DNA of 64,000 bases. Source: Parablautia intestinalis. Its GTDB lineage: Bacteria; Bacillota; Clostridia; Lachnospirales; Lachnospiraceae. The stretch covers positions 1-64,000 of the forward strand of contig RAYQ01000018.1 in assembly GCA_003612395.1 (NCBI GenBank), read 5' to 3'. This document shows positions 44,698 through 52,605 of this stretch, one piece after another; within the stretch, counting starts at the first letter, position 1; each line of letters opens with the position of its first letter. The translations under genes were made by a program, and so were the position numbers. The notes below the pieces were generated by a model that had not been told where the DNA came from, did no database searches, and worked only from the letters and a program-made list of their open reading frames with translations.

Positions 44698-45768
44698 CTA
44701 AGAGTACATAACAGCCCGTCCCTCCTGGGCAACTCCGATGTAGGTCTTTCCGGTATTTATCTGAATTTCATTTCCATTATCATCATAGTATTTAGTAGGA
44801 GAGTAGTCGGAAGCCTTTTTCCAGGTGATATGTATACCGCGTCCTTTGGTAAAATAGTACCCGTCACCGGTGCTGTCAATGGTCTGGAAAGCAAGATAGC
44901 CTTTTGCATCCCGTTTAGACCACTTGGTATTTTGAATGATCACATTGGAGAAGGTAAGCTGCTGACCGCTAAGGCCGTCAACCTGTGCTTTGCCGTGAAG
45001 ATCTTTTTGATAAAGCCCGTTTTCCGGATTGTAGGTAAAACGGCTCTTGGTATAAGGAAAGATATTGGATAAATCCACTACATTGCCGGGAACTCCATTG
45101 CCATACTGCTCTAAGGTATTAACCCCCTGGGCAAAGGTAAAATGGGAGGCATTATAATGATCGGGCCTTACGGACAGAGAATATCCAAGGGAAGCGCAGG
45201 CGTTTGTGATACCTTCGCCGTTTATATATGCGTTGTGAGGAGCGCTTCTGTCAGAGGTGCGGAAAAAGGCTCCCGATCCGGGTCTTTCACCGCCGGTGCC
45301 ATACTCGCTGACCCCGGACAGATTGTTGATGTCAGGAGCGCTGATGCGGTCCTTCATATAGAAAACACCGCCGAAGTGAACCAGAATGGGATCCCATTCC
45401 GTAGCAATGGAGATGTAGTAATCCCGGCAGCTTCTGATATTTCCAATGCGTCCAAGACCCTGCCAGTCATCAATAATTGCCATCTGGCGGGAAATATCTC
45501 CTTCCTCCATGATTTCATAAAGCACTTTGGCATTGCCAATTCCGTAGGAAGGCTGGGCTTTTTTGTCAGTAGGCATCATGACTGCAATGGGACGCTGGGA
45601 TGCCAAAGAAGCAGGCACAGGTTCATTTGTATAAACGCTGGAGACCTGTTCGTCTGCAAGAACCTGATCATTGCCCAAAAGGGAAGGCGCCAGAATTACA
45701 CCTGAGGCACAAACACTTACGGCAAGAGCGGCTGCTGCAGTCTTTTTTAATAAATTTTTCATTTGCAT
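44698..45768 (-). CDS. DUF3048 (YerB-like) exported protein
   Basis: A 356-residue exported protein with an N-terminal hydrophobic signal (KTAAAALAVSVCASGVILA). The body matches DUF3048/YerB lipoproteins: RPIAVMMPTDKKAQPSYGIG, LYEIMEEGDISRQMAI, GRIGNIRSCRDYYISIA, and a C-terminal domain with NVIIQNTKW and GRGIHITWKK. Its biochemical role is not known. A Cys lies in the signal region (VCAS), but no clear lipobox, so lipidation is doubtful. The preferred start is 45768, nine bases after AAAGGAG; an ATG at 45798 would add ten residues. Tandem repeats of the 37-bp family sit just upstream of its start. Confidence 0.85.
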   Translation of the reverse strand: MQMKNLLKKTAAAALAVSVCASGVILAPSLLGNDQVLADEQVSSVYTNEPVPASLASQRPIAVMMPTDKKAQPSYGIGNAKVLYEIMEEGDISRQMAIIDDWQGLGRIGNIRSCRDYYISIATEWDPILVHFGGVFYMKDRISAPDINNLSGVSEYGTGGERPGSGAFFRTSDRSAPHNAYINGEGITNACASLGYSLSVRPDHYNASHFTFAQGVNTLEQYGNGVPGNVVDLSNIFPYTKSRFTYNPENGLYQKDLHGKAQVDGLSGQQLTFSNVIIQNTKWSKRDAKGYLAFQTIDSTGDGYYFTKGRGIHITWKKASDYSPTKYYDDNGNEIQINTGKTYIGVAQEGRAVMYS

Positions 45769-45803
45769 AATGAGAACTCCTTTCTGACGTTCGTTCATTT
45801 CAT

Positions 45804-45906
45804 AAGCTGACTCGCAAAGCGGGGCAGTGTTTAATAATATGCTGACTCGTAAGGCGGGGCAGTGTTTAATAATAAGCTGACTCGCAAAGCGAGGCAGTGT
45901 TTATTT
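45804..45906 (-). repeat. Tandem array of three diverged 35-bp repeats
   Basis: Three units with 35 bp period (the GCTGACTCG motif at 45806, 45841 and 45876). On the minus strand they read TTATT-AAACACTGCCCCGC then TTTGCGAGTCAG, clearly aligned with the 37-bp unit at 1-84 but two bases shorter. The middle copy differs by GTAAGG for GCAAAG. The array lies between the divergent DUF3048 and FapA genes. Confidence 0.85.
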
Positions 45907-45962
45907 TTATCATACTTTATTTGGAAAAGGTGGTCAATGCATACAATGCATAATTTTTTTGT

Positions 45963-45991
45963 TTGCCATGAGCATGGGACAATGCTACAAT
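45963..45991 (+). promoter_or_regulatory. Promoter of the fapA-like gene
   Basis: TTGCCA at 45963-45968 and TACAAT at 45986-45991 with a 17 bp spacer, 26 bp upstream of the start codon. Confidence 0.7.
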
Positions 45992-46016
45992 AGGAAAAGA
46001 AGGGAGAGCGGATTAA

Positions 46017-47600
46017 ATGGGTAATGAATATGAATTTCTATCAAGTGAGGAATTAAGAGAGCTGCGCCGTGAGATGGAGCAGCTTGCAGAGACAAATGAT
46101 GATCTGTCAGTGGAAAGAGATAAGAAAGCAGAGCAGGAGGCTGGGGAGCAGCCGGAGATTTTGGATATATTTGAAGATGAGGGAATGGAAGATACGTGGG
46201 AGGCTTTACCCAGTATTGAAAATAACGGATCTTATATCAGAGTTTCCCAGGACAATATGACGGCCTGGATGTACCTGACGGTTCCGAGAGAAGGAAAAGA
46301 TAATTATACGATGGAAGAATTTGAGAATTTCCTTAAAAAGAAAGGAATTGTCACAGGATATCATCGTTCCAATCTGGCGGCAATGATTAAGAAGCGGGTA
46401 TACGAGCGGGAGATCATAGTAGCCCAGGGACAGCCTGCCATAGAAGGCAAGGACGGGTATTATGAATATAAATTTGATCCAAAACAGAATAAAGCGCCTA
46501 AAGTTTTAGAAGACGGGCGGGTGGATTATACCACGATGAGCACCCTGCAGAATGTCAAAAAAGGAGATGTGGTGGCAATCTACCATCATGCGAAGGAAGG
46601 CAAGGACGGCTATAATATAAAAGGAAAGTCGTTTAAGGCAAGAAAGGTCAAAGAGGCCGCGCCGCTTGCAGGGCAGGATATTTACAATGAAGATAATCCT
46701 GATGTATATCTGGCGCAAAAGAGCGGAAAGATCGAGTTAAAGAATGGAAAAGTAGATATAAAGGCTGTCCATGAAATCAAGGGTGATCTTACCCTGATAA
46801 CAGGAAAGGTTGAATTCTACGGAGATATTGTGGTGACCGGAAATGTGGAGGCCGGGGTTACCATCCGGGCAGGAAGAAATATTGAGATTAAGGGAACGGT
46901 TGAAGCTGTCAATTTATTTGCCGGGGGAAACATTATCCTAAGCCGTGGAATACAGGGAGCTCAAAGAGCCAGAGTTTCTGCGAAAGGCGATATTTTTGCA
47001 GATTTTATAGAGCACACCGTCATGATGGCTGGGGGCAATGTGCAGGCTAACAGTATTATCAATTCCAAGATTGTGGCTGACGGGGAGATTATTTTAACAG
47101 GAGCAAGAGGGACCATTATTGGCGGCTATACCCATGGAATGATGGGAATTCAGGCTACTGAAATAGGCAATTCCGTAGAAGTAAGAACAGTGGTTCACGC
47201 GGGCTGTGAGAAGGAAACTTATCAAAAGCTTTATGCTGCTAAGTCAAAAGAATTATCGTTAACGGAGGAAATCCGGGAGGCTTCAGATGAGTTCAGAGAT
47301 CTGTGCCAGAAAAAGAAAGCCGGAAAAATTCCCCAGCGGCTGGAAACCCAGCGTCAGTATCTGGAAGGCCGGATCAAGAGCCTCAAGGAGGAAATGGCAG
47401 AAAACAAAAAAATATTGGATGAAATGGATGCCCTGATTTTGAAGGGAAAGGATGCCAGAATTATGGTAACGGGCAATATTTACAGGGGAACGGTAGTCTG
47501 CCTTGCCCAGGCCCAAATGCCTATAGAAGATACCACATGCCTGATGAAATATTACCATAAAAACGGTATAATCGAAAGCAGCGTTATCGCCTATTCCTAA
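46017..47600 (+). CDS. FapA (DUF342) family protein
   Basis: A 527-residue cytoplasmic protein of the FapA/DUF342 family (polymerising or flagellar-assembly-type proteins; role unclear). An acidic N-terminus precedes YIRVSQDNMTAWMYL. The central right-handed beta-helix region (about 255-400) has regular Gly/hydrophobic repeats: GDLTLITGKVEFYGDIVVTG, VTIRAGRNIEIKGTVEAV and GGNIILSRGIQG. A coiled coil (about 405-470) and a small terminal domain follow. GGGAGAG supports the start. It stands alone between the repeats and folC. Confidence 0.88.
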   Translation: MGNEYEFLSSEELRELRREMEQLAETNDDLSVERDKKAEQEAGEQPEILDIFEDEGMEDTWEALPSIENNGSYIRVSQDNMTAWMYLTVPREGKDNYTMEEFENFLKKKGIVTGYHRSNLAAMIKKRVYEREIIVAQGQPAIEGKDGYYEYKFDPKQNKAPKVLEDGRVDYTTMSTLQNVKKGDVVAIYHHAKEGKDGYNIKGKSFKARKVKEAAPLAGQDIYNEDNPDVYLAQKSGKIELKNGKVDIKAVHEIKGDLTLITGKVEFYGDIVVTGNVEAGVTIRAGRNIEIKGTVEAVNLFAGGNIILSRGIQGAQRARVSAKGDIFADFIEHTVMMAGGNVQANSIINSKIVADGEIILTGARGTIIGGYTHGMMGIQATEIGNSVEVRTVVHAGCEKETYQKLYAAKSKELSLTEEIREASDEFRDLCQKKKAGKIPQRLETQRQYLEGRIKSLKEEMAENKKILDEMDALILKGKDARIMVTGNIYRGTVVCLAQAQMPIEDTTCLMKYYHKNGIIESSVIAYS

Positions 47601-47711
47601 ATACCTGCGACAGTTGTTTTTTATATTTGGTTTTGCACCGCTGCGGGTAGATTATGCTGGCATAAGAGAATGCAAACCGAATCAATATACGGGCGTTCTC
47701 ATCACAGATTT

Positions 47712-47739
47712 TTACTGCCGCGAAGCGGCGGCATGGAGG
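47712..47739 (+). other. GC hairpin plus ribosome site in front of folC
   Basis: GCCGC-GAA-GCGGC (near 47714-47726) is followed immediately by GGCATGGAGG, which supplies the Shine-Dalgarno sequence. This matches the leader-cassette pattern seen at 10711, 42466 and 54503. Confidence 0.6.
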
Positions 47740-47744
47740 ATGGC

Positions 47745-49067
47745 ATGAGGACATATACCTATCGGGAGGCGGAAGAATATATTCTGGAAATTCCGAAATT
47801 CGCCGAAAAGCATACCTTAGCGGAGATGAGAGCGCTTTTAAGGGAAATAACCGGCGATGATATACACAGTCAGGTGGTTCATATTGCAGGCACAAACGGA
47901 AAGGGTTCCGTTTGTGCTTATTTGCGCTCCGTTTTACTGGAAAGCGGTTTAAGTGTGGGGATGTTTACATCTCCCCACTTAGTGACCATGCGGGAAAGGA
48001 TCTGCATGGGAAATGAAATGATTTCGGAAGAAGAATTTGCGGATGCTTTTTATAAGGTAAGGGAAATTGTGGAGGGTAAAAATCACCCTTCCTTTTTTGA
48101 GTTTCTTTTTTTGATGGCAATGGTATATTTTAAGAAAAAGGAACCGGAATACATTATTCTTGAGACAGGTATGGGAGGAAGGCTGGACGCTACCAACGTC
48201 ATAGAGAAGCCGGCTTTATGCATCATAACGGAAATTGGTTATGATCATATGCGGTATCTGGGCAATACCATTGAGGAAATAGCGGCTGAGAAGGCGGGTA
48301 TCATAAAGGCCGGGGTGCCGGTGATTTATTTTGATAAAAGGAAAAAGAGCTCGGAGGTTTTGGCCCAATATGCAAAAAAAGCACGAAGTCCCGCAATTCT
48401 TATCGGAAATGACAATATTTTGAATGAGAATATAAATAATAAAAGCATTGATTTTTCGCTTAATACTGGTTATTATAATTATGTTAGTCTTTCTTTAAAT
48501 ACGACTGCACTATATCAGGTAGAAAATGCGGCATTGGCGGTCTGCGCAGCAGAGAAACTTGGAAATGCCCAAATTACGCCGCAGTCGATTAAGAGGGGGC
48601 TGTGGGCCATGCACTGGCCGGGCAGAATGGAAGAAGTTTTACCCGGAATTTTTCTGGACGGAGCCCATAATGAAGATGGAATAGAAGCATTTTTACACGC
48701 TGTCAGAAATGACGGCTGCCGTGGAAAGAGATTTTTACTGTTTGGGGTTGTGGCGGATAAAAGTTACGAGGCAATGGCCGCCCGGGTGGCGGAGTCAACG
48801 CTTTTTGACCAAGCGGCGCTTACCCTTCTGGAAACAGATAGAAGTGTGTCTATAGATAGATTGAAAACTGTCTGGATACAGTATAAAAAACCTGACTGTA
48901 GTTTTCATGAAAGTGCGGGCGAGGCGCTTATGCACCTTTTATCCTGCAAAGAGAACGGAGATATGGTATATGTGGCCGGTTCACTATATTTGGTGGGACA
49001 GATAAAGTCCTTCGTTGGGAAACAGTGCACTGCCGCAGGCAGAGTCAGCGCTGTGCAGAAGGTATAA
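47745..49067 (+). CDS. folC: Folylpolyglutamate synthase/dihydrofolate synthase
   Basis: Adds glutamate to dihydropteroate or tetrahydrofolate in the cytoplasm, ATP-dependent. At 440 residues it has standard length. The P-loop is GTNGKGSVCAYL near residue 45-55, followed by FTSPHLVTMRERI, and then the Mur-ligase motif ILETGMGGRLDATNVI and EKAGIIKAGVPVIYF. The C-terminal domain begins PGRMEEVLPGIFLDGAHNEDG. An in-frame ATG at 47670 lies before the ribosome site; GGAGG at 47735 supports 47745. It is followed at short spacing by a 50-residue protein and a TPR protein gene. Confidence 0.93.
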   Translation: MRTYTYREAEEYILEIPKFAEKHTLAEMRALLREITGDDIHSQVVHIAGTNGKGSVCAYLRSVLLESGLSVGMFTSPHLVTMRERICMGNEMISEEEFADAFYKVREIVEGKNHPSFFEFLFLMAMVYFKKKEPEYIILETGMGGRLDATNVIEKPALCIITEIGYDHMRYLGNTIEEIAAEKAGIIKAGVPVIYFDKRKKSSEVLAQYAKKARSPAILIGNDNILNENINNKSIDFSLNTGYYNYVSLSLNTTALYQVENAALAVCAAEKLGNAQITPQSIKRGLWAMHWPGRMEEVLPGIFLDGAHNEDGIEAFLHAVRNDGCRGKRFLLFGVVADKSYEAMAARVAESTLFDQAALTLLETDRSVSIDRLKTVWIQYKKPDCSFHESAGEALMHLLSCKENGDMVYVAGSLYLVGQIKSFVGKQCTAAGRVSAVQKV

Positions 49068-49113
49068 AATTGAAAAATCACATGGATGTGCTGATTTTTT
49101 AGTGGAGGTAAGA

Positions 49114-49266
49114 ATGATTGATTTTGAAGAGGAATTAAAGAAATTTCACCCCAGTCTTGAAGTCGAAGATGCGGAGGAAGCTATATATAATCATGATTTG
49201 ACGGACATGGTAGATTTATTAATCAAGATGACAGACAAACAACCAAAGGCAGAGGAAGAAGAATAA
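49114..49266 (+). CDS. Small acidic protein (50 residues), conserved type unknown
   Basis: A 50-residue acidic protein beginning MIDFEEELKKFHPSLEVEDA and ending KAEEEE; it is predicted helical with no membrane segment. GTGGAGG lies 6 bases before the ATG. The frame is open upstream to 49015, overlapping folC, but the ribosome site fixes 49114. It lies between folC and the zinc-ribbon TPR gene, 11 bp before the latter, so the two are probably translated together. I do not recognise the family. Confidence 0.75.
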   Translation: MIDFEEELKKFHPSLEVEDAEEAIYNHDLTDMVDLLIKMTDKQPKAEEEE

Positions 49267-49277
49267 GGGGTGACGGC

Positions 49278-50696
49278 ATGATTTGTTATAACTGTGGGTG
49301 TCGTTTGTCAGAACACGATTTTTGTACGGGTTGCGGCGTGGATGTATCATTATATAAAAGGATTATGTTCACCTCCAACCGTTTTTATAATGATGGTCTG
49401 GAAAAGGCTATGGTGAGAGATTTATCCGGGGCGATTGTCAGCCTGCGACAGAGTTTAAAATTAAATAAAAATAATATTGATGCAAGGAATTTACTGGGAC
49501 TTGTCTATTTTGAGATGGGTGAAGTGGTGGCCGCTTTGAGTGAGTGGGTTATCAGCAAGAATCTGCGTCCCAAGAAAAATATTGCGGACGATTACATTGA
49601 TATGGTGCAGACCAATCAGTCGAGACTTGACACCATCAACCAAACCATTAAAAAGTATAATCAGGCATTGCAGTACTGTTACCAGAGCAGCGAAGATTTG
49701 GCTGTGATTCAGTTAAAGAAGGTGCTTTCCTATAATCCTAAATATGTATGCGCCCACCAGCTTCTTGCTCTTTTATATATCCAGACGGAAGAATGGGAAA
49801 AAGCATACAGAGAGCTGCAAAAATGCTGTCAGATAGATACCAATAATACCATAACCCTCCGGTATATGAAGGAAGTGGAGCATATGCTCTCGCCGGAGGA
49901 GGGGTCTAAGGGAACGCCCAGAAAGAAAGCTTCCTCTGAAAAGATTGTTCGTTATCAGAGCGGAAACGAGACAATTATCCAGCCGGTGAACGCAAAGGAG
50001 CATAAGGGAGTTTCCTCCCTGCTGAATCTGGGGCTGGGAGTGATCATCGGTGTGGCTATTGCCTGTTTTTTGATTTTACCGGGGCGTATTCAAAGTGCAA
50101 AAGCAGTTGTCAATAAGGAGCTTCGGGCGGTAAGCGAACAGTCAGATGCCAAGACGGCTACCATTGATGAGCTAGAGCAGAAAGTTCAGAAGCTGACGGA
50201 TGAAAAGGATCTTCTTTCGGAAGAACTTGCCGCTTACCAGGGAACAGACGGCACACTTCAGGCAACAGACGGTCTTATGATGGCAGTCAGTGCATATCTG
50301 CAGGCGCCTGATGATATTAAGGCGATTGCGGATTATCTGGAAACATTGGACGAAGAAGGGGAAGAAGCGGAGGAGTATAAGACGGACGCATTTACTTCTC
50401 TGTATGAGAGCTTGGTTGCTACCGTGGGTCCTAAGCTGGAGGAATATTATTACAATATCGGATATAGCAGTTTCCGTTCGGAGGATTATGCAACAGCGAT
50501 TCCTAATCTGGAAAAGGCATATCTGTACAATAACACCAACGGGGATGCATTGTTTTATTTAGGAGAAAGCTACTTCTATACGGAAGATTACGACAAGGCA
50601 AAGAAAATTTTTGCACAGGTAATTGACGACTACCCCGGCACCAGAAAGGCAAGCAGCTCGGAAACCCATCTTGCAGAAATTAATAATGCGGGTTAA
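49278..50696 (+). CDS. Zinc-ribbon, TPR and transmembrane protein
   Basis: A 472-residue protein. The N-terminus is a four-Cys zinc ribbon (CYNCGC and FCTGCG, residues 3-20). TPR-like helices follow (about 35-210: AIVSLRQSLKLNKNNIDARNLLGLVYFEMG). A single transmembrane helix (about 248-268, LLNLGLGVIIGVAIACFLIL), a coiled coil (about 275-325) and a second TPR set (about 385-465: YYYNIGYSSFRSEDYATAI) complete it. The topology would place the zinc ribbon inside and the second TPR set outside. The function is unknown. It is in a folC/small-protein cluster directly upstream of spoIIA, separated by a terminator. Confidence 0.8.
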   Translation: MICYNCGCRLSEHDFCTGCGVDVSLYKRIMFTSNRFYNDGLEKAMVRDLSGAIVSLRQSLKLNKNNIDARNLLGLVYFEMGEVVAALSEWVISKNLRPKKNIADDYIDMVQTNQSRLDTINQTIKKYNQALQYCYQSSEDLAVIQLKKVLSYNPKYVCAHQLLALLYIQTEEWEKAYRELQKCCQIDTNNTITLRYMKEVEHMLSPEEGSKGTPRKKASSEKIVRYQSGNETIIQPVNAKEHKGVSSLLNLGLGVIIGVAIACFLILPGRIQSAKAVVNKELRAVSEQSDAKTATIDELEQKVQKLTDEKDLLSEELAAYQGTDGTLQATDGLMMAVSAYLQAPDDIKAIADYLETLDEEGEEAEEYKTDAFTSLYESLVATVGPKLEEYYYNIGYSSFRSEDYATAIPNLEKAYLYNNTNGDALFYLGESYFYTEDYDKAKKIFAQVIDDYPGTRKASSSETHLAEINNAG

Positions 50697-50725
50697 AAAA
50701 TGAAAGCACAGAGATTTTTCATTTG

Positions 50726-50752
50726 GCAAATTGGGTCTGTTACCCAATTTGC
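50726..50752 (+). other. Strong hairpin after the TPR gene
   Basis: GCAAATTGGGT (50726-50736) pairs perfectly with ACCCAATTTGC (50742-50752). A second small stem GGGCCA/TGGCCC follows at 50771-50791. Neither has a T-tract, so these may protect the mRNA 3' end. Confidence 0.65.
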
Positions 50753-50825
50753 GGAATACGGGAAACAGGAGGGCCAAATTTGGACTGGCCCTGAAATATC
50801 AGCATAGATCTTAAAGTAATGTACA

Positions 50826-50859
50826 AAAGAGAACAGACATATGGTTTGTTCTCTTTTTT
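50826..50859 (+). terminator. Terminator between the TPR gene and the spoIIA operon
   Basis: AAAGAGAACA (50826-50835) pairs with TGTTCTCTTT (50847-50856), followed by TTT (to 50859). It isolates the spoIIA operon from upstream transcription. Confidence 0.85.
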
Positions 50860-50903
50860 GTAGGTGCAAATTCGCAGGTTAAGAAGGGAGCATGGTTATT
50901 AAA

Positions 50904-51212
50904 ATGGAAGAAAACTTCAAAGTGATTGAAAATTATCTGATGGTAAAAATGCCGGAGGAGGTGGATCATCACAAATCGGTTTACATAAGTAAAATGGCCG
51001 ATGATTATATTATGAAGGAAGGAGTGGGAAATGTGGTTTTTGATTTTGAGGATACCCGTTTTATGGACAGCTCCGGAATAGGTATTATTATTGGAAGATA
51101 TAAGAAGATATCTTACTTTGGAGGCAAGGTTTTTGCGATCAACACGGATACGAGGATTAAGAGAACCCTGATGATATGCGGTTTACATAAAGTGATCGAA
51201 ATAATGGAGTAA
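50904..51212 (+). CDS. spoIIAA: Anti-sigma F factor antagonist SpoIIAA
   Basis: A STAS-domain protein of 102 residues that, when unphosphorylated, binds SpoIIAB and frees sigma F in the forespore. The phosphorylated Ser lies in RFMDSSGIGIIIGRY, identical in context to Bacillus SpoIIAA. The N-terminus matches with EVDHHKSVYISKM. An ATG at 50892 lies 1 base after AAGGGAG, so 50904, 13 bases downstream, is preferred though not certain. It is the first gene of the spoIIAA-spoIIAB-sigF operon. A sigma-H-type promoter was looked for and not found with confidence. Confidence 0.92.
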   Translation: MEENFKVIENYLMVKMPEEVDHHKSVYISKMADDYIMKEGVGNVVFDFEDTRFMDSSGIGIIIGRYKKISYFGGKVFAINTDTRIKRTLMICGLHKVIEIME

Positions 51213-51245
51213 TATGTCTTGCAAGTGATATATGGCTTTGCGCAA

Positions 51246-51285
51246 ATAACAAACGCTGTCACGCTTCGCGGGCCAGCTTATTGTA
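51246..51285 (+). repeat. Copy of the 37-bp repeat inside the spoIIA operon
   Basis: AACAAACGCTGTCACGCTTC followed by GCGGGCCAGCTTATTGTAA is almost identical to the units at 1-84. It occupies the 126 bp gap between spoIIAA and spoIIAB. A further inverted repeat, AGGTGAAC-TTT-GTTCACCT (51290-51308), follows, so the intergenic mRNA should form at least two hairpins. Confidence 0.85.
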
Positions 51286-51338
51286 AGCAAAGGTGAACTT
51301 TGTTCACCTCGCAGAAATGAGGAGAAAAGAGGAGAAAA

Positions 51339-51833
51339 ATGGAAACAAAAAATAATACGATTTTGAGAAATGAGATGGAGATAACATTTGATGCCATATC
51401 AGTTAATGAAGCCTTTGCAAGGGTGGCGGTAGCGGCTTTTGTGACGCCCTTAAACCCTACCATGGAGGAGGTATCGGATATAAAAACGGCAGTTTCAGAG
51501 GCTGTGACCAATGCGATTATACACGGCTATGATTCTGAGTTTGACAGAGAAAACCACAGAGAAGAAAAAAATCAGGTTTATCTGCACTGCATAATAGAGG
51601 ATGATGTTTTGGAGGTGGAAGTAAGGGATAAGGGAAAAGGCATTGAGAATATTGAGCAGGCTATGGAGCCTCTTTTCACAACGAAGCCGGAACTGGACAG
51701 ATCCGGTATGGGATTTGCCTTTATGGAGGCCTTTATGGATGATCTGGAGGTAAACTCCGGACCGGGCTATGGCACGAGTGTTGTGATGAAAAAGAAGCTT
51801 GGAACCACTTCATGGATTTTGCAAGAGGAATAG
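51339..51833 (+). CDS. spoIIAB: Anti-sigma F factor SpoIIAB
   Basis: A GHKL-type protein kinase and anti-sigma factor of 164 residues that sequesters sigma F and phosphorylates SpoIIAA. N-box: [13 protein letters not shown]1 box: [16 protein letters not shown]2-like: [17 protein letters not shown]. The C-terminus [14 protein letters not shown] matches SpoIIAB. GGAGAAAAGAGG lies before the ATG. It ends 3 bp before sigF, so the two are translationally coupled. The gap to spoIIAA is unusually long for this operon because it contains a repeat element. Confidence 0.93.
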   Translation: METKNNTILRNEMEITFDAISVNEAFARVAVAAFVTPLNPTMEEVSDIKTAVSEAVTNAIIHGYDSEFDRENHREEKNQVYLHCIIEDDVLEVEVRDKGKGIENIEQAMEPLFTTKPELDRSGMGFAFMEAFMDDLEVNSGPGYGTSVVMKKKLGTTSWILQEE

Positions 51834-51836
51834 TCT

Positions 51837-52568
51837 ATGGAGGAGAACGCAGTATTGATTGAAAGGGCACAGGCAGGAGAAAAGGAAGCAAGAGAAGTAC
51901 TGATAGAGCAGAATTTAGGGCTGGTGCGCCATATCGTAAAGCGCTTTTTAGGGAGAGGCTATGAGGCAGAGGACTTATTTCAGATAGGCGTAATCGGGCT
52001 GATAAAAGCCATAGATAAATTTAATACGGACTATGAAGTGAAATTTTCTACCTATGCGGTTCCTCTTATTACCGGGGAAATTAAAAGATTTATCCGTGAT
52101 GATGGGATGGTGAAGGTATCCCGTACCTTAAAGGAAAACGGAATACGGATAAAATATGCGAGGGAAAGACTGGCAAATACTTTAAACCGTGAGCCAACCC
52201 TGGCGGAGGTGGCAAGGGAGAGTGCACTTACCAGTGAGGAAGTGGTGCTTGCCATGGAAGCCAATGTACAGGTAGAATCTATTTATAAGTCGGTTTACCA
52301 AAACGATGGAAATGAAATATTTATGGTAGACCAGCTTGCAGATGAAAGACAAAATGAGCAGGAGAAAGTTTTAAATCATCTGGTGGTGCATCAGCTCCTT
52401 GATGGTTTGCCGTTAAATGAACAGAAACTTATCAGACTGCGTTATTATCAGGACAAGACCCAGACAGAAGTTGCCAGAGTTCTTGGAATCAGTCAGGTTC
52501 AGGTGAGCAGGCTGGAGAAAAAAATTTTACTGAATATGAGGGAAAAAATGGCGGAAGGGGAAGAATAA
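51837..52568 (+). CDS. sigF: Sporulation sigma factor SigF (sigma F)
   Basis: The forespore-specific sigma factor, 243 residues. Region 2: NLGLVRHIVKRFLGRGYEAEDL then FQIGVIGLIKAIDKF, typical of SigF/SigG. Region 3 includes PTLAEVARESALTSEEV and region 4 has LIRLRYYQDKTQTEVARVLG with the HTH VQVSRLEKKIL. Its position right after spoIIAB (4-base spacing) identifies it as SigF rather than SigG. It would be held inactive by SpoIIAB until septation. The following reductase gene starts 37 bp downstream. Confidence 0.94.
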   Translation: MEENAVLIERAQAGEKEAREVLIEQNLGLVRHIVKRFLGRGYEAEDLFQIGVIGLIKAIDKFNTDYEVKFSTYAVPLITGEIKRFIRDDGMVKVSRTLKENGIRIKYARERLANTLNREPTLAEVARESALTSEEVVLAMEANVQVESIYKSVYQNDGNEIFMVDQLADERQNEQEKVLNHLVVHQLLDGLPLNEQKLIRLRYYQDKTQTEVARVLGISQVQVSRLEKKILLNMREKMAEGEE

Positions 52569-52605
52569 AAGAAAGATAAAGATTTTAAAAGGAGAATATG
52601 AAACC

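Noticed and set aside
47600-47744. Tetrahydrofolate riboswitch upstream of folC
   Set aside because: The leader lacks the conserved THF aptamer sequences; only the GC hairpin and ribosome site are seen.
50760-50830. A sigma-H-type promoter for the spoIIA operon (AGGAGGG with a distant GAAAT)
   Set aside because: The -10 half does not match the sigma-H consensus well enough, and the -35-like part lies in a hairpin region before the terminator.
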